This document shows, one piece after another, positions 43,456-52,383 of a stretch of DNA of 58,833 bases. The number at the start of each line of letters is the position of its first letter. Position 1 is the stretch's first letter. A model generated the notes under the pieces. The model made no database searches and was not told the origin of the DNA. It saw nothing but the letters and a program-made list of their open reading frames with translations. The translations under genes were made by a program, and so were the position numbers. Source of the DNA: Cyclobacterium sp. SYSU L10401 (GTDB taxonomy: Bacteria; Bacteroidota; Bacteroidia; Cytophagales; Cyclobacteriaceae); the NCBI RefSeq assembly GCF_010993705.1, contig NZ_WOFO01000012.1:1-58833 (forward strand), given 5' to 3'.

Positions 43456-45585
43456 TTAAATTTTAGGTAGGGTAATGATAAAACAAGTAGACTTTCCATC
43501 TTCAACCTGCCACTCCATGGTCCCCTGATGTGCCTTGACGATATCATGGGTGATGGATAATCCCAACCCCGTTCCCTCAGTACCTTTTTTGGTAGTAAAA
43601 AAGGGCTCCAAAATTTTACTCTGAAGGGCAGGTGGTATTCCAGGGCCATTGTCCCCAATTCTCAACTGAAAATGATCTCCCCCGTCAATGGTACTGACGG
43701 ATAACTTGGGTTGGTATGCTTCCTGGGTATTCGGAGAATTTACTTTTTCATACATGGCATCGAAGGCATTGCCACAGATATTCAAAATAATCCGGGTAAA
43801 ATCCTCCTCGATTACCGGAACCTTTCCCAGCTTTGGATCCAAATTCATGGAAATGCTTACATTGATTGACTTTTTCCCCGCCCGCATGCCATGAAAAGCC
43901 AGATGGGTGTATTCTGTAACGAGGGCATTGATCGCTGTCTTTTCCTTCAAACCAGAACCTCCCCTGCTGTGGGCAAGCATGGATTTGACGATGCCATCGG
44001 CCCGCCTTCCATGTTGGTGTATTTTTGCAAGATTACCTTTCACATCCTGAAGGTTTTCTACCATCAAAGCTTTTTGTTGTAAGTTAGGCCCTTCCTGATT
44101 CATCGTATCAAATACTTCGTCCAATAAATCCATACTTAGTTCGGAAAAATTGTTGACGAAGTTCAGGGGGTTCTTGATTTCATGAGCTATACCTGCGGTA
44201 AGTTGTCCCAATGAAGCCAGTTTTTCCTGTTGGACCAATTGGTCCTGGGTAGCTTTCAGGTGCTGGAGGGTTGCTTCAACTTTCTCTTTTTCATCTTGCA
44301 GTTCAGTTGTCCGGATTTTAACCATTTCCTCCAGCTTGAAATTTTCGCGCTCCAGCAGCAGGGCTTTATCCGCTTTCAACATGCGCATTTTTTCTGCAAT
44401 GGCAAGAGAGAAAATGATCGCCTGCAAGACAATACTCAAAAGCAGGTTATTGTGGGTAAACCAACTGTACTCCAGGTAGCCCAGGCTATAAAACAGCAGG
44501 TAAAAAACCGAAATCCAGGTAGGCAGATAGGCCAACAAATAGATCCAGGCCGGTCGGAAATCTTCCTTCCAGCGCATGATTCCGACAAAAAATAAAAACA
44601 CTACTGCCAGCCCGGAAACCATGATGGTCAATCGCTCCCACACCGGCACCTGAAACAAAGCGAATACAATGGAAACTAAAAAGATTACCTGAAAAGCTTT
44701 GAAAATCGAGCTCGTCTTGGGGTAGGTTTTTTGGTTTATACCCAGGAATACATAGCTGAACCACAAACTGAAAATGGCAGAAAAAGAAGGCATCAAATTA
44801 TAAATGATATGGTTCCATTCTGGAGGTTCTATATAAAACAATACATTCAAAAACCCGGAGTATCCCATTACCTGAACCAACAAGAAAGCCATGTAAATGG
44901 AGAATAGCAGAAACTCATTTTCTCTTACAATCAAAAAAATAAGGATGTGGTACAACACCACACAAAAAATGATCCCATATAAAATGCCCTCCACGATACC
45001 GTTTTTGTGCTGAAGTCCAATGAAGGTATTGGCGGTGAAGATTCTGGCCGAAAAGGCTTTATAGATCATACGGTTAATTTTCACCAAATAGACAACTGTG
45101 TGACCCGCTGCATGCGTTAAATCAAATAATTCGGATCCATGATTGATGAATTTTTCGCTTATGGGGGTCAATATTCCTCCCTTTGACACCAAATTTGCTC
45201 CATCCGCATCCAGAAAGTATAGCGCGATATCGAAATTCTGAAGTAAGGGCAAGGAAAGGTACAATGGTGCCCTGTCGGATTGCAGGCTAAAAACAAACCA
45301 ATAATCAGCATTTCCCTCCGGGTCCAATTCCAGATCTGTCTGACTAAAGGATTTAAATCCAGATAGATTTTTAAGAACTTCTTCAATCGGGGTATCTTTC
45401 GGAGTTTGGTACATTTTGGCATTATCCCAAACCTGAATTACCGTGTCGCTACTAATTTGAATAGTTGTCAAATCCATGCTGGTTTGAGAAAATACATGGG
45501 GCGCATTGCCTACCAGTAGCACTAAAAGGAGGGCCATTCCCCATAATGGTAATTTGCGGCGTATTATTTTTAGTAAAGCTTTCAA
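43456..45585 (-). CDS. 7TMR-DISM sensor histidine kinase
   Basis: This 709-residue protein has a signal peptide (to about residue 34), an extracellular 7TMR-DISMED2-like sensor (40-190) and seven predicted membrane helices (195-395). A coiled coil (405-455), the H-box GIAHEIKNPLNF with His468, and an ATPase with GNAFDAM, GDNGPGIPP and TKKGTEGTGLGLS follow. DISM sensors are thought to bind carbohydrates or similar ligands. The start is TTG at 45583-45585, overlapping the upstream stop by 4 bp (TTGA). It passes phosphate to the two receivers that follow. Confidence 0.88.
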   Translation of the reverse strand: MKALLKIIRRKLPLWGMALLLVLLVGNAPHVFSQTSMDLTTIQISSDTVIQVWDNAKMYQTPKDTPIEEVLKNLSGFKSFSQTDLELDPEGNADYWFVFSLQSDRAPLYLSLPLLQNFDIALYFLDADGANLVSKGGILTPISEKFINHGSELFDLTHAAGHTVVYLVKINRMIYKAFSARIFTANTFIGLQHKNGIVEGILYGIIFCVVLYHILIFLIVRENEFLLFSIYMAFLLVQVMGYSGFLNVLFYIEPPEWNHIIYNLMPSFSAIFSLWFSYVFLGINQKTYPKTSSIFKAFQVIFLVSIVFALFQVPVWERLTIMVSGLAVVFLFFVGIMRWKEDFRPAWIYLLAYLPTWISVFYLLFYSLGYLEYSWFTHNNLLLSIVLQAIIFSLAIAEKMRMLKADKALLLERENFKLEEMVKIRTTELQDEKEKVEATLQHLKATQDQLVQQEKLASLGQLTAGIAHEIKNPLNFVNNFSELSMDLLDEVFDTMNQEGPNLQQKALMVENLQDVKGNLAKIHQHGRRADGIVKSMLAHSRGGSGLKEKTAINALVTEYTHLAFHGMRAGKKSINVSISMNLDPKLGKVPVIEEDFTRIILNICGNAFDAMYEKVNSPNTQEAYQPKLSVSTIDGGDHFQLRIGDNGPGIPPALQSKILEPFFTTKKGTEGTGLGLSITHDIVKAHQGTMEWQVEDGKSTCFIITLPKI

Positions 45586-46241
45586 TGTTGATTCGCTTTA
45601 GCTCCCCGGGATACCTGCAAAATGTAAATGATATTCAACACAAAAACAGCAAACGTAAGCAACTGAAGAAAGTGGCTGTCAGGATGATGTAAAAACACAA
45701 AAATGGTCATGAACAAATTCCCAAAAAACTTAAACCAGGCGACGGATTTGGTTCCAATCAGCCCAGGGGCCTTCCTGGAGGCATTAAAGACAAACAAGGA
45801 GGCCATGACTACGGTAATTAAATAGGCAGAGGTAGTCCCCATTTTGGTATCAAGTCCTTCCGTTTCGAAGAAATAAAATACAGGAATCCACCAAATCACC
45901 AATATCAGCATAAAGGGCACAAACATCTTCCCGAAGAGATCTGTCTTCATCTGGCTTGCTCCATACCTGACAGTAAAATAAGAGATGGCTACATCCATAA
46001 AAAACCAAACCCTTAGCCCCCATTGGAACAGTTCTCCCAAATCGGTGTGGAGCAGAAATGCCCAGGAAAACTCCCATGCGATATTGGAACAAACGGCTAG
46101 AAAAGGCATCTCCATCTTTTTAAAGCGGATGGCATTCCGTATGATGATAAAATAGGCAACATTCCACAAAACAGTTCCTGCCAGTAAAAAGCCTATTTCA
46201 AGGGGGGAGTATACTTGCAGGTTAATCCAATGATGCTCCAT
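45582..46241 (-). CDS. Pyr4-like integral membrane protein (terpene cyclase-like)
   Basis: This 219-residue protein has about seven membrane helices. The segment LWNVAYFIIIRNAI, then MPFLAVCSNIAWEFSWAF, resembles the conserved WxxNY...MPxxCCNxAWE pattern of the Pyr4/PaxB membrane terpene cyclases, with Glu57 at the catalytic Glu position. The second catalytic Asp of that family appears as Asn203 in FVLNIIYIL. The Met at 46241 (EHHWINLQVYSPLEIGF follows) is preferred to 46277. It overlaps the oxygenase gene by 20 bp and the kinase by 4 bp, so all three are coupled. The link is from memory; activity is unproven, and another membrane family is possible. Confidence 0.5.
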   Translation of the reverse strand: MEHHWINLQVYSPLEIGFLLAGTVLWNVAYFIIIRNAIRFKKMEMPFLAVCSNIAWEFSWAFLLHTDLGELFQWGLRVWFFMDVAISYFTVRYGASQMKTDLFGKMFVPFMLILVIWWIPVFYFFETEGLDTKMGTTSAYLITVVMASLFVFNASRKAPGLIGTKSVAWFKFFGNLFMTIFVFLHHPDSHFLQLLTFAVFVLNIIYILQVSRGAKANQH

Positions 46242-47526
46242 GGCGCTGGTTTTTTGGTGTTGATATTCCCCAATCAACCGTAAGCGACTTGGGGATATAA
46301 AAATTGATAATGGAGGTATCCGTCATCCGGCTAATCATCAAAATAGACAAATGTTTGGTGATCCACTGCAGTACCATGGAAAAGACCAGGCTTTTGTCCA
46401 GCTTCTCTGCAATCCAGGACCAGAATTTCAACCGCTTCCCCATGGTATGAATATGAGCGGTCTCGACGCTGGGTACATCCAACAGATCCGAAATGTCTTT
46501 GCCCATAAAAAACCGCATCAGGGCATGGTTGGATTTTTCACCTAAAATCGGTTGGGATTTTTTATTCTGGAATACCAGTAAAGCATCCATCAGGGCTGCT
46601 CCCTGGCTACTCTTCGTCACCTGGTGGTCAAAAATGGCATGCCCCAGCTTCCTGGCACTGGCTGAGGTATGGGGGATCATGTCATCCTGAAGCCCCATCA
46701 GGTGCCCAATGATAGCCCAGCAATGCGTATAAGCCTCCATTTCCACCTCCTCCAATTTTATGTCGATGCTTTCCAATCCTTCCAGGATCAATGCTGAAAA
46801 AGCCATCAGTGTCCCCGCCATGTCTTCCTGATTGATAGGTTCACCATACTTGGAAGCATCCCAACCTTGCCGCTTAAGATAATACCGGATCACAGCATGT
46901 ATCAGCCGCACCTTTTGTATGGCCCTTAACCCTTTGCCCTTGACGGAGAGTCCTCCGGGAGTCATCGCATAAACCACAAAAAGGGCTGTTTCGGCAATTC
47001 TCCTTGAAAAAGCGTTCATCTCTCCGTGTTTTTCATTCAATCGGGCGGTTTGGAACAAAACTTCAGCCCCTGACGCACAGGCATAACATTCCGGTAATGA
47101 TTTGTAAGAAAGCATCAGGTTGACCCAAATACCATGGCGTATATAGATTTGCTGTCCCAGGGCAATCAAGTCCTGATTGGCCCATACAGGTAATTCCCCG
47201 GACATCTCAAAATAGGCCTTTAATGTCTGTGGCGCATCCGCAGGCAATTGGTCCTTATCTTTGGTGATCATTTCAAACAATTGGTTAACTGCCGCCAATT
47301 CCCCTTTTTCCATGATTTCCTGAATGGTAGCATCTGCAAGCAGGTCCATCTCCTGTCGTTTATTGGCCAAAAAGGAAGTACTCCAATCAGAGAGCTGGTC
47401 ATCGGGTAAATCCTTCAGGGCATCCAGAGACCTTCTCTTTAGAGATTTATACCAGGTGACAAATTTTATAGCTCCAGCCAAAAAAACCAGAATCAATAAA
47501 AACAGGACTATCAGGTAAACAGACAT
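46222..47526 (-). CDS. MpaB/Lcp-type (DUF2236) oxygenase-like protein
   Basis: This 434-residue protein has one N-terminal membrane helix (residues 3-22) and a large helical domain with KVRLIHAVIRYYL around His210, the likely haem ligand. QGWDASKYGEPINQEDMAGT and HCWAIIGHLMGLQDDMIP follow, the pattern of the ER-bound oxygenase MpaB/rubber oxygenase (DUF2236) family. Known members cleave isoprenoid chains or act in oxidative terpene chemistry. It is the first gene of the minus-strand operon and overlaps the Pyr4-like gene by 20 bp. The substrate is not known. Confidence 0.75.
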   Translation of the reverse strand: MSVYLIVLFLLILVFLAGAIKFVTWYKSLKRRSLDALKDLPDDQLSDWSTSFLANKRQEMDLLADATIQEIMEKGELAAVNQLFEMITKDKDQLPADAPQTLKAYFEMSGELPVWANQDLIALGQQIYIRHGIWVNLMLSYKSLPECYACASGAEVLFQTARLNEKHGEMNAFSRRIAETALFVVYAMTPGGLSVKGKGLRAIQKVRLIHAVIRYYLKRQGWDASKYGEPINQEDMAGTLMAFSALILEGLESIDIKLEEVEMEAYTHCWAIIGHLMGLQDDMIPHTSASARKLGHAIFDHQVTKSSQGAALMDALLVFQNKKSQPILGEKSNHALMRFFMGKDISDLLDVPSVETAHIHTMGKRLKFWSWIAEKLDKSLVFSMVLQWITKHLSILMISRMTDTSIINFYIPKSLTVDWGISTPKNQRHGASLD

Positions 47527-47832
47527 AGGCTAAGTGTGATTAGGGTTTGATCTTATCCATTCAAATATGTATTTCGAAATCAAAAAAATATCTTTTGTAT
47601 AAGGATCAATTTAGATGATATCCCCTATCCTTTTTCATCAAAATGGACGAATGATACTTTTATCTGTCCTGATGATTTGATTTTCTTACCGAATGCCTCT
47701 CATTGGTAGCTTTGGAACAAGCCGTTTTGAAGCAACTTATGATGAAAATTTCCTTAATATTACAGGATAAATTCACAGGCACAATTGGTCAAAATACGTT
47801 TCGTAAGCTATCGATTCAAAAAAGAGGATTCA

Positions 47833-48333
47833 ATGATTAAAATTACCCAGGCAGATCGCCAACAAATCCCGCTCATTCAGGACCTGGCCAAAAGGATTTG
47901 GCCCAGTGCCTTCGGAGACATCCTGAGCCCGGAACAACTGGCCTATATGATGGATATGATGTACAGCAATTCCTCCCTGCAAGAGCAAATGGAAAAAAAA
48001 GGCCATCATTTTCTCATTGCATCGGAAGGAGGTAAAGCCATGGGATTTGCCTCTTATGAACTTCACTACCTGGGAATTCCGGACCTAAAAATCCATAAAC
48101 TGTATATTTTACCTGAGGCACAAGGGAAAGGCATTGGCAAGAAAATAATGACTTACCTGGAAATAACCGGCAAAAAAACCGGCATGGATAACCTGGTGCT
48201 CAACGTCAACAAATACAATAAAAAAGCTTATCAATTTTATTTAAGCCAGGGGTTTACAAAGATAAGGGACGAAGTTATTACTATTGGGAGTGGGTATGTT
48301 ATGGATGATTTTACTTTAAGGAAAGGGATTTAA
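47833..48333 (+). CDS. GNAT-family N-acetyltransferase
   Basis: The frame opens at 47785, but the Met at 47833 (IKITQADRQQIPLI follows) fits the family start; it gives 166 residues. Motif A for acetyl-CoA is seen in LYILPEAQGKGIGKKIMTYLE, with NKKAYQFYLSQGF as motif B. It transfers acetyl to an amine of unknown identity. It converges on the REC-PAS gene with a 4-base gap. Confidence 0.85.
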   Translation: MIKITQADRQQIPLIQDLAKRIWPSAFGDILSPEQLAYMMDMMYSNSSLQEQMEKKGHHFLIASEGGKAMGFASYELHYLGIPDLKIHKLYILPEAQGKGIGKKIMTYLEITGKKTGMDNLVLNVNKYNKKAYQFYLSQGFTKIRDEVITIGSGYVMDDFTLRKGI

Positions 48334-48337
48334 TCAG

Positions 48338-49357
48338 TTAAATATTTTGGTCATCGGGCAAATCAATCTTCTGGGTTTTGGAATTAATATCCTTGATCAC
48401 CTCATCTAATTCTGCAGCGGAAACCAACACATAGTCCAACAATTGCTTTTTGTCATTAGGCAAGTCGGCAAGTTCAATTTCCAGAAGGCCTACCAAGCCC
48501 ATCAGCCTGGCCAGGGGGGCACGTACTACATGAGATTGAATCCATGCAATATCCTTGAGCCTTTTATTTTGGTCTTCAATGGTTTCAATATAGGCTTTTT
48601 TCAGGGTTATATCGTTTGCCAGCACCAACTTGGCCGGTCGACCGCTGACGTTTATTGGATTTGAACTGATTTCCACTGTGATGACCTCCCCATTTTTTTT
48701 TGTATGCAGGAAAGTCCCTGCATTACGAAAGCCTGAATACTTTTTACCCTCTTCAACGGCATGCAGTAGGGTATTTCTCTCTTTATTAGGCCGAATATCG
48801 GTAAGGGTCATCAAAAGAAACTCATCTCTGGAATACCCATAGGACTGGATCGCAGCCTCATTGACATCCAGAAACTCAAGAGAAATCTGGTCATACACCC
48901 ACATGGGTAATGGGCTGAGGTGAAAAAGTTCTTTATACCGATGTTCAGACTCTTCCAGCCTGTTGAATACTTTTTTCCTTTCTATACTATATAGGATACT
49001 TCTATACAGGATGTCTGGATGAAGCTCATCTTTGATCATGTAATCCGACATGCCCAGGCTGATAGATTTTACGGCAAAACTCCTGTCAGCATACCCGGTC
49101 AGCACAATGATTGGAACCCGGTAAGCCAGGGTTAAAATTTCCTTGATCAGTTGTTCCCCACTTTTATCGGGCAAGCTAAGGTCCAATAAAATGACATCAA
49201 AATCACCAAAGGTTTTGGTAGCAGCATCCTTAAAAGTGGCCACCCAATCGATTTCGGCTGCAGGGAATTTTTCCTCCAGGGCCTCAGCTACCAGTACATA
49301 ATCACCTTCATTGTCTTCGATGATTAGGATGTTTTGGATATCATCTTCTGAAGACAT
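48338..49357 (-). CDS. REC-PAS protein with H-box but no ATPase domain
   Basis: This 339-residue protein has a receiver (IIEDNEGDY, phospho-Asp59 in LLDLSLPDKSG), a PAS domain (about 140-255; PLPMWVYDQISLEFLDVN) and a dimerisation/H-box helix pair with IQSHVVRAPLARLMGLVG around His276. It then ends within 65 residues and has no HATPase domain. Such short proteins are common in Bacteroidota by my recollection. It could take phosphate from a separate ATPase, as suggested in findings. Confidence 0.8.
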   Translation of the reverse strand: MSSEDDIQNILIIEDNEGDYVLVAEALEEKFPAAEIDWVATFKDAATKTFGDFDVILLDLSLPDKSGEQLIKEILTLAYRVPIIVLTGYADRSFAVKSISLGMSDYMIKDELHPDILYRSILYSIERKKVFNRLEESEHRYKELFHLSPLPMWVYDQISLEFLDVNEAAIQSYGYSRDEFLLMTLTDIRPNKERNTLLHAVEEGKKYSGFRNAGTFLHTKKNGEVITVEISSNPINVSGRPAKLVLANDITLKKAYIETIEDQNKRLKDIAWIQSHVVRAPLARLMGLVGLLEIELADLPNDKKQLLDYVLVSAAELDEVIKDINSKTQKIDLPDDQNI

Positions 49358-49360
49358 AGG

Positions 49361-49786
49361 TTAAACTTTGGAGGGAAGCTTTACCAATGAAAACCAAAAG
49401 CTTTCAATTTTCTGCAGGATGTCCTGATAACTTTCCGGACCCATTGGTTTGGAAATATAACTGTTTGCATGGTTTTGGTAGGACTCCAGAATATCTCTTT
49501 CACTGGAGGACGTTGTCAGCATGATGACAGGAATTTGCTTCAGCCTGTTGGAGCTTTTGATAAACTGCAGCACTTCCTGTCCGTTTTTTTTAGGTAAATT
49601 GATATCCAGTAAAACCAGATCAGGAATGCTTCCATACTCTGTACATAAGCAATCTTCCAAAAATTCAACTGCTTCATGACCATCTTTGGCGTAGGTGATA
49701 TGCAAGGGGATATTGAGCTCTTCTAAAGCCTCTGAAATCAATAATACATCGCCTTCATTGTCTTCAACTAAGAATATTCTCAACAT
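49361..49786 (-). CDS. Rcp1-like single-domain response regulator
   Basis: The start at 49786 (LRIFLVEDNEGD follows) is preferred to the longer frame at 49801. The 141-residue receiver has VEDNEGD, phospho-Asp in LVLLDINLPKKNGQ, TTSSSERD and SYISKPMGPES, a layout typical of Rcp1-type receivers that partner phytochrome-like or PAS kinases. Its stop is 3 bp before the REC-PAS gene. The gap of about 280 bases to the kinase upstream shows no gene. Confidence 0.88.
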   Translation of the reverse strand: MLRIFLVEDNEGDVLLISEALEELNIPLHITYAKDGHEAVEFLEDCLCTEYGSIPDLVLLDINLPKKNGQEVLQFIKSSNRLKQIPVIMLTTSSSERDILESYQNHANSYISKPMGPESYQDILQKIESFWFSLVKLPSKV

Positions 49787-50067
49787 GGTCATGTTCAGCA
49801 AGTTTACTTTTGGTTAGGATCTTCCATCCCTGTTTTACCTTTGGATGAGTGATGAAATAAGCATATTAAATTATTTAATTCCAAAAATAAATAGAGAAAT
49901 TTTTATTTCACCCCAGGAGAACGGATGAAAATTTAATCCTCACAAAACAATTGCCTTAAGCGGATATTTAATTTGAAATCAGCCATAATAAACGGCATTC
50001 CCTGAAGGGTTAATTGGTTGGCATTAAAAGAATAAACCTTACTGAAGGGTTGACCTATGGTAATGTT

Positions 50068-51042
50068 CTATTCGTCCTCGGTTTTAGATCCGGAAACCAT
50101 CTCTTTTACAGTAAAATAGAAGGTGCTTCCATCTCCTAAAACGGATGTGGCCCAGATCTTACCTCCTGCGTCTTCAATGATTTTCTTACAAATGGCCAAG
50201 CCCATACCGGATCCCCTTTTGATCAGCCCTTGATCATATTGCTGAAGGATATAAAATATACTGTCCAAATTTTCAGATTCAATGCCTATACCATTGTCTT
50301 TCACGGCAATGGTTTGGTAACCATCTGCACTGGAAACACTGATTTCAATCTTTAATGGTCTGGAAGGATCCCGAAAATTAAAGGCGTTATTCAACAAGTG
50401 ATCAAATAATTGCAGAAACCTTTTATAATCACCTTTGATCATAGGTAGATTTCCTTTTTTCAGGTCAATTTTACCTCCACCAAATTTCCTCGAGTTCAAA
50501 TGAACTGCCTTTTCCAGAACTTCATTCAGGTCTACCAATTGGGGTACTTCCCTTTCTTCAGTCAATTGGGAAAACTCTACCAGATCCTGAATCACATCTT
50601 TTATTTTATAAAAATTATCCAAAGTCAACTCCAGAAAGGAAATGGATTTTTCCGGCAGGTTATCTTTATTTTTACGAATAAACAGTTCCAGAAAACCATG
50701 GCTTTGTCTCACTGGTTCCACCAATTCATTGGATGCCACCAATATAAACTGATCCAATTGGTTCCTGGCGTGTTCTGATTTTATTCGCTCCTTTTCTATT
50801 TTAATGTTGGCCTTCTCGAGTTCCTGGACCTTACCATCTAGATAGCGGTAATGTTTATCCATCAAATAATACAACAAGCTTCCTGTCAAAACAACAAATA
50901 ATACTCCTTTAAAAGATTGATACCTTGTTAATATAGAAGGATCAATACCCTGAAAAAAATATAGGACCAAAATATCACTTCCAAAAATCCACAGTATACC
51001 TACAAATACATATAGAATAGATATCTTTATACTCGTTTTCAT
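50068..51042 (-). CDS. membrane sensor kinase lacking the phospho-acceptor His
   Basis: This 324-residue protein has two membrane segments (about 8-28 and 45-60), a coiled coil, a dimerisation helix and a full ATPase domain with LLNNAFNF, KDNGIGIES and GSGMGLAICKK. At the phospho-acceptor position the sequence is VASNELVEPVRQ, with Asn105 (AAT, 50728-50730) where family members carry His (CAT/CAC). The catalytic domain seems intact, so it may phosphorylate another protein or bind ATP. It starts near a small plus-strand exporter cluster. Confidence 0.85.
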   Translation of the reverse strand: MKTSIKISILYVFVGILWIFGSDILVLYFFQGIDPSILTRYQSFKGVLFVVLTGSLLYYLMDKHYRYLDGKVQELEKANIKIEKERIKSEHARNQLDQFILVASNELVEPVRQSHGFLELFIRKNKDNLPEKSISFLELTLDNFYKIKDVIQDLVEFSQLTEEREVPQLVDLNEVLEKAVHLNSRKFGGGKIDLKKGNLPMIKGDYKRFLQLFDHLLNNAFNFRDPSRPLKIEISVSSADGYQTIAVKDNGIGIESENLDSIFYILQQYDQGLIKRGSGMGLAICKKIIEDAGGKIWATSVLGDGSTFYFTVKEMVSGSKTEDE

Positions 51043-51239
51043 CTCTACACGTTCTTCATCCTATTCTAACTTGCACTACTTAAAATCAAATGATTAAATT
51101 ACGAAACAAAATTGATTAGCAGAGATTTTACAAGCAATTAATTTATGCTTTAACATTTTATTTTTTACAGTACCAACCATTCATGAAAACCCGTTAAATT
51201 GGTGAAGTGAAAAAAGTTGATAGTTAAATACAGATATCT

Positions 51240-52322
51240 ATGTTTAAATTCTCTTCATGTGCCGTTTTCACCCTGCTGCTTATCTTAATATCCTGCTCTC
51301 CCCCTGCTGAGAAAATTTCTCCTATCAGGCAAAACATTACCCTCTCGGTATATGCTTCAGGTAAAGTGTTGAGCAAAAACCAGTATGAGGTGCAGCCCAA
51401 CAATACTGGCTACATACAAAAAATTCATGTCAGCGAGGGAGATCAGGTACAGCAGGGGACGGTATTGTTTACTTTAACCAATGAGGCAACTCAATTGAAT
51501 CAGGAATTGGCCCGGATCTCCCAATCATTTTCCGAAAGGGAAAACAACACCGCCAGGCTAAAAGACCTGGTGGTTAAAATAAATTTGGCGCAGGATAAAA
51601 TGAGACACGATTCGCTTTTATGGTTGAGGCAAAAAAACTTGCATAAGAAGGGCATTGGGACAAGGGTTGAACTGGAACAAAGGCAATTGCAATATTCCCA
51701 GTCCAAAACTGAGCTAGCTGGTCTGGAACTTACGCATGAAACCCTGTCCAGGGAACTGCAATACAATGCTGAGAATGCCCAAAAAAACTTTGAAATAGCC
51801 CGGTCCAGGGCCAATGATTTGAAAATTAAGAGCGAAATAGACGGCAGGGTTTATGCCTTATTAAAAGAGGCAGGAGAACTGGTAAACCAACAAAGCAGCC
51901 TGGCAGTATTGGGAGATGGAGAAGAATTTATTTTAGAGCTCCTGGTAGATGAAAATGATATTGCTCAAATAAAACCCGGTCAAAATATAAAGGTTAACCT
52001 GGACAGCTACCGCGGGGAGGTTTTCGATGCAGCAGTGACAAAGATAAACCCCATGATGGATGACAAAACCAAAAGCTTTGTGGTTGAGGCAGAATTCACC
52101 AAATCTCCTCCTCAGCTGTACCCTAATTTGACCCTGGAGGCGAACATTATCCTTCAGGTAAAGGAAGATGCACTCATGATCCCCTCTTCATATATATTAC
52201 AGGACAAATATGTCCTGAATGCAGCAGGAGATACCCTGGAAGTCAAAACTGGCATAAAAAACTACCAACACACAGAAATAGTCAGTGGGATTGAAGGAAC
52301 GACAGAATTGATCAAGCCATAA
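51240..52322 (+). CDS. HlyD/MacA-type membrane fusion lipoprotein
   Basis: This 360-residue periplasmic adaptor has an N-terminal SPII signal (LLILISCSPP, Cys19) and a barrel-sandwich half (VSEGDQVQQGTVLF). A helical hairpin follows (about 80-190, SQSFSERENNTARLKDL onward), then the second barrel half (IDGRVYALLKEAGELV) and a beta-barrel domain. It links an inner-membrane ABC transporter to an outer-membrane channel. It starts the three-gene exporter unit. Confidence 0.9.
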   Translation: MFKFSSCAVFTLLLILISCSPPAEKISPIRQNITLSVYASGKVLSKNQYEVQPNNTGYIQKIHVSEGDQVQQGTVLFTLTNEATQLNQELARISQSFSERENNTARLKDLVVKINLAQDKMRHDSLLWLRQKNLHKKGIGTRVELEQRQLQYSQSKTELAGLELTHETLSRELQYNAENAQKNFEIARSRANDLKIKSEIDGRVYALLKEAGELVNQQSSLAVLGDGEEFILELLVDENDIAQIKPGQNIKVNLDSYRGEVFDAAVTKINPMMDDKTKSFVVEAEFTKSPPQLYPNLTLEANIILQVKEDALMIPSSYILQDKYVLNAAGDTLEVKTGIKNYQHTEIVSGIEGTTELIKP

Positions 52323-52383
52323 AATCGAGCCTGCCTAAAGGAGACAGAAAGGCATGTGACCATTAAGAAACAATTATAAACAC

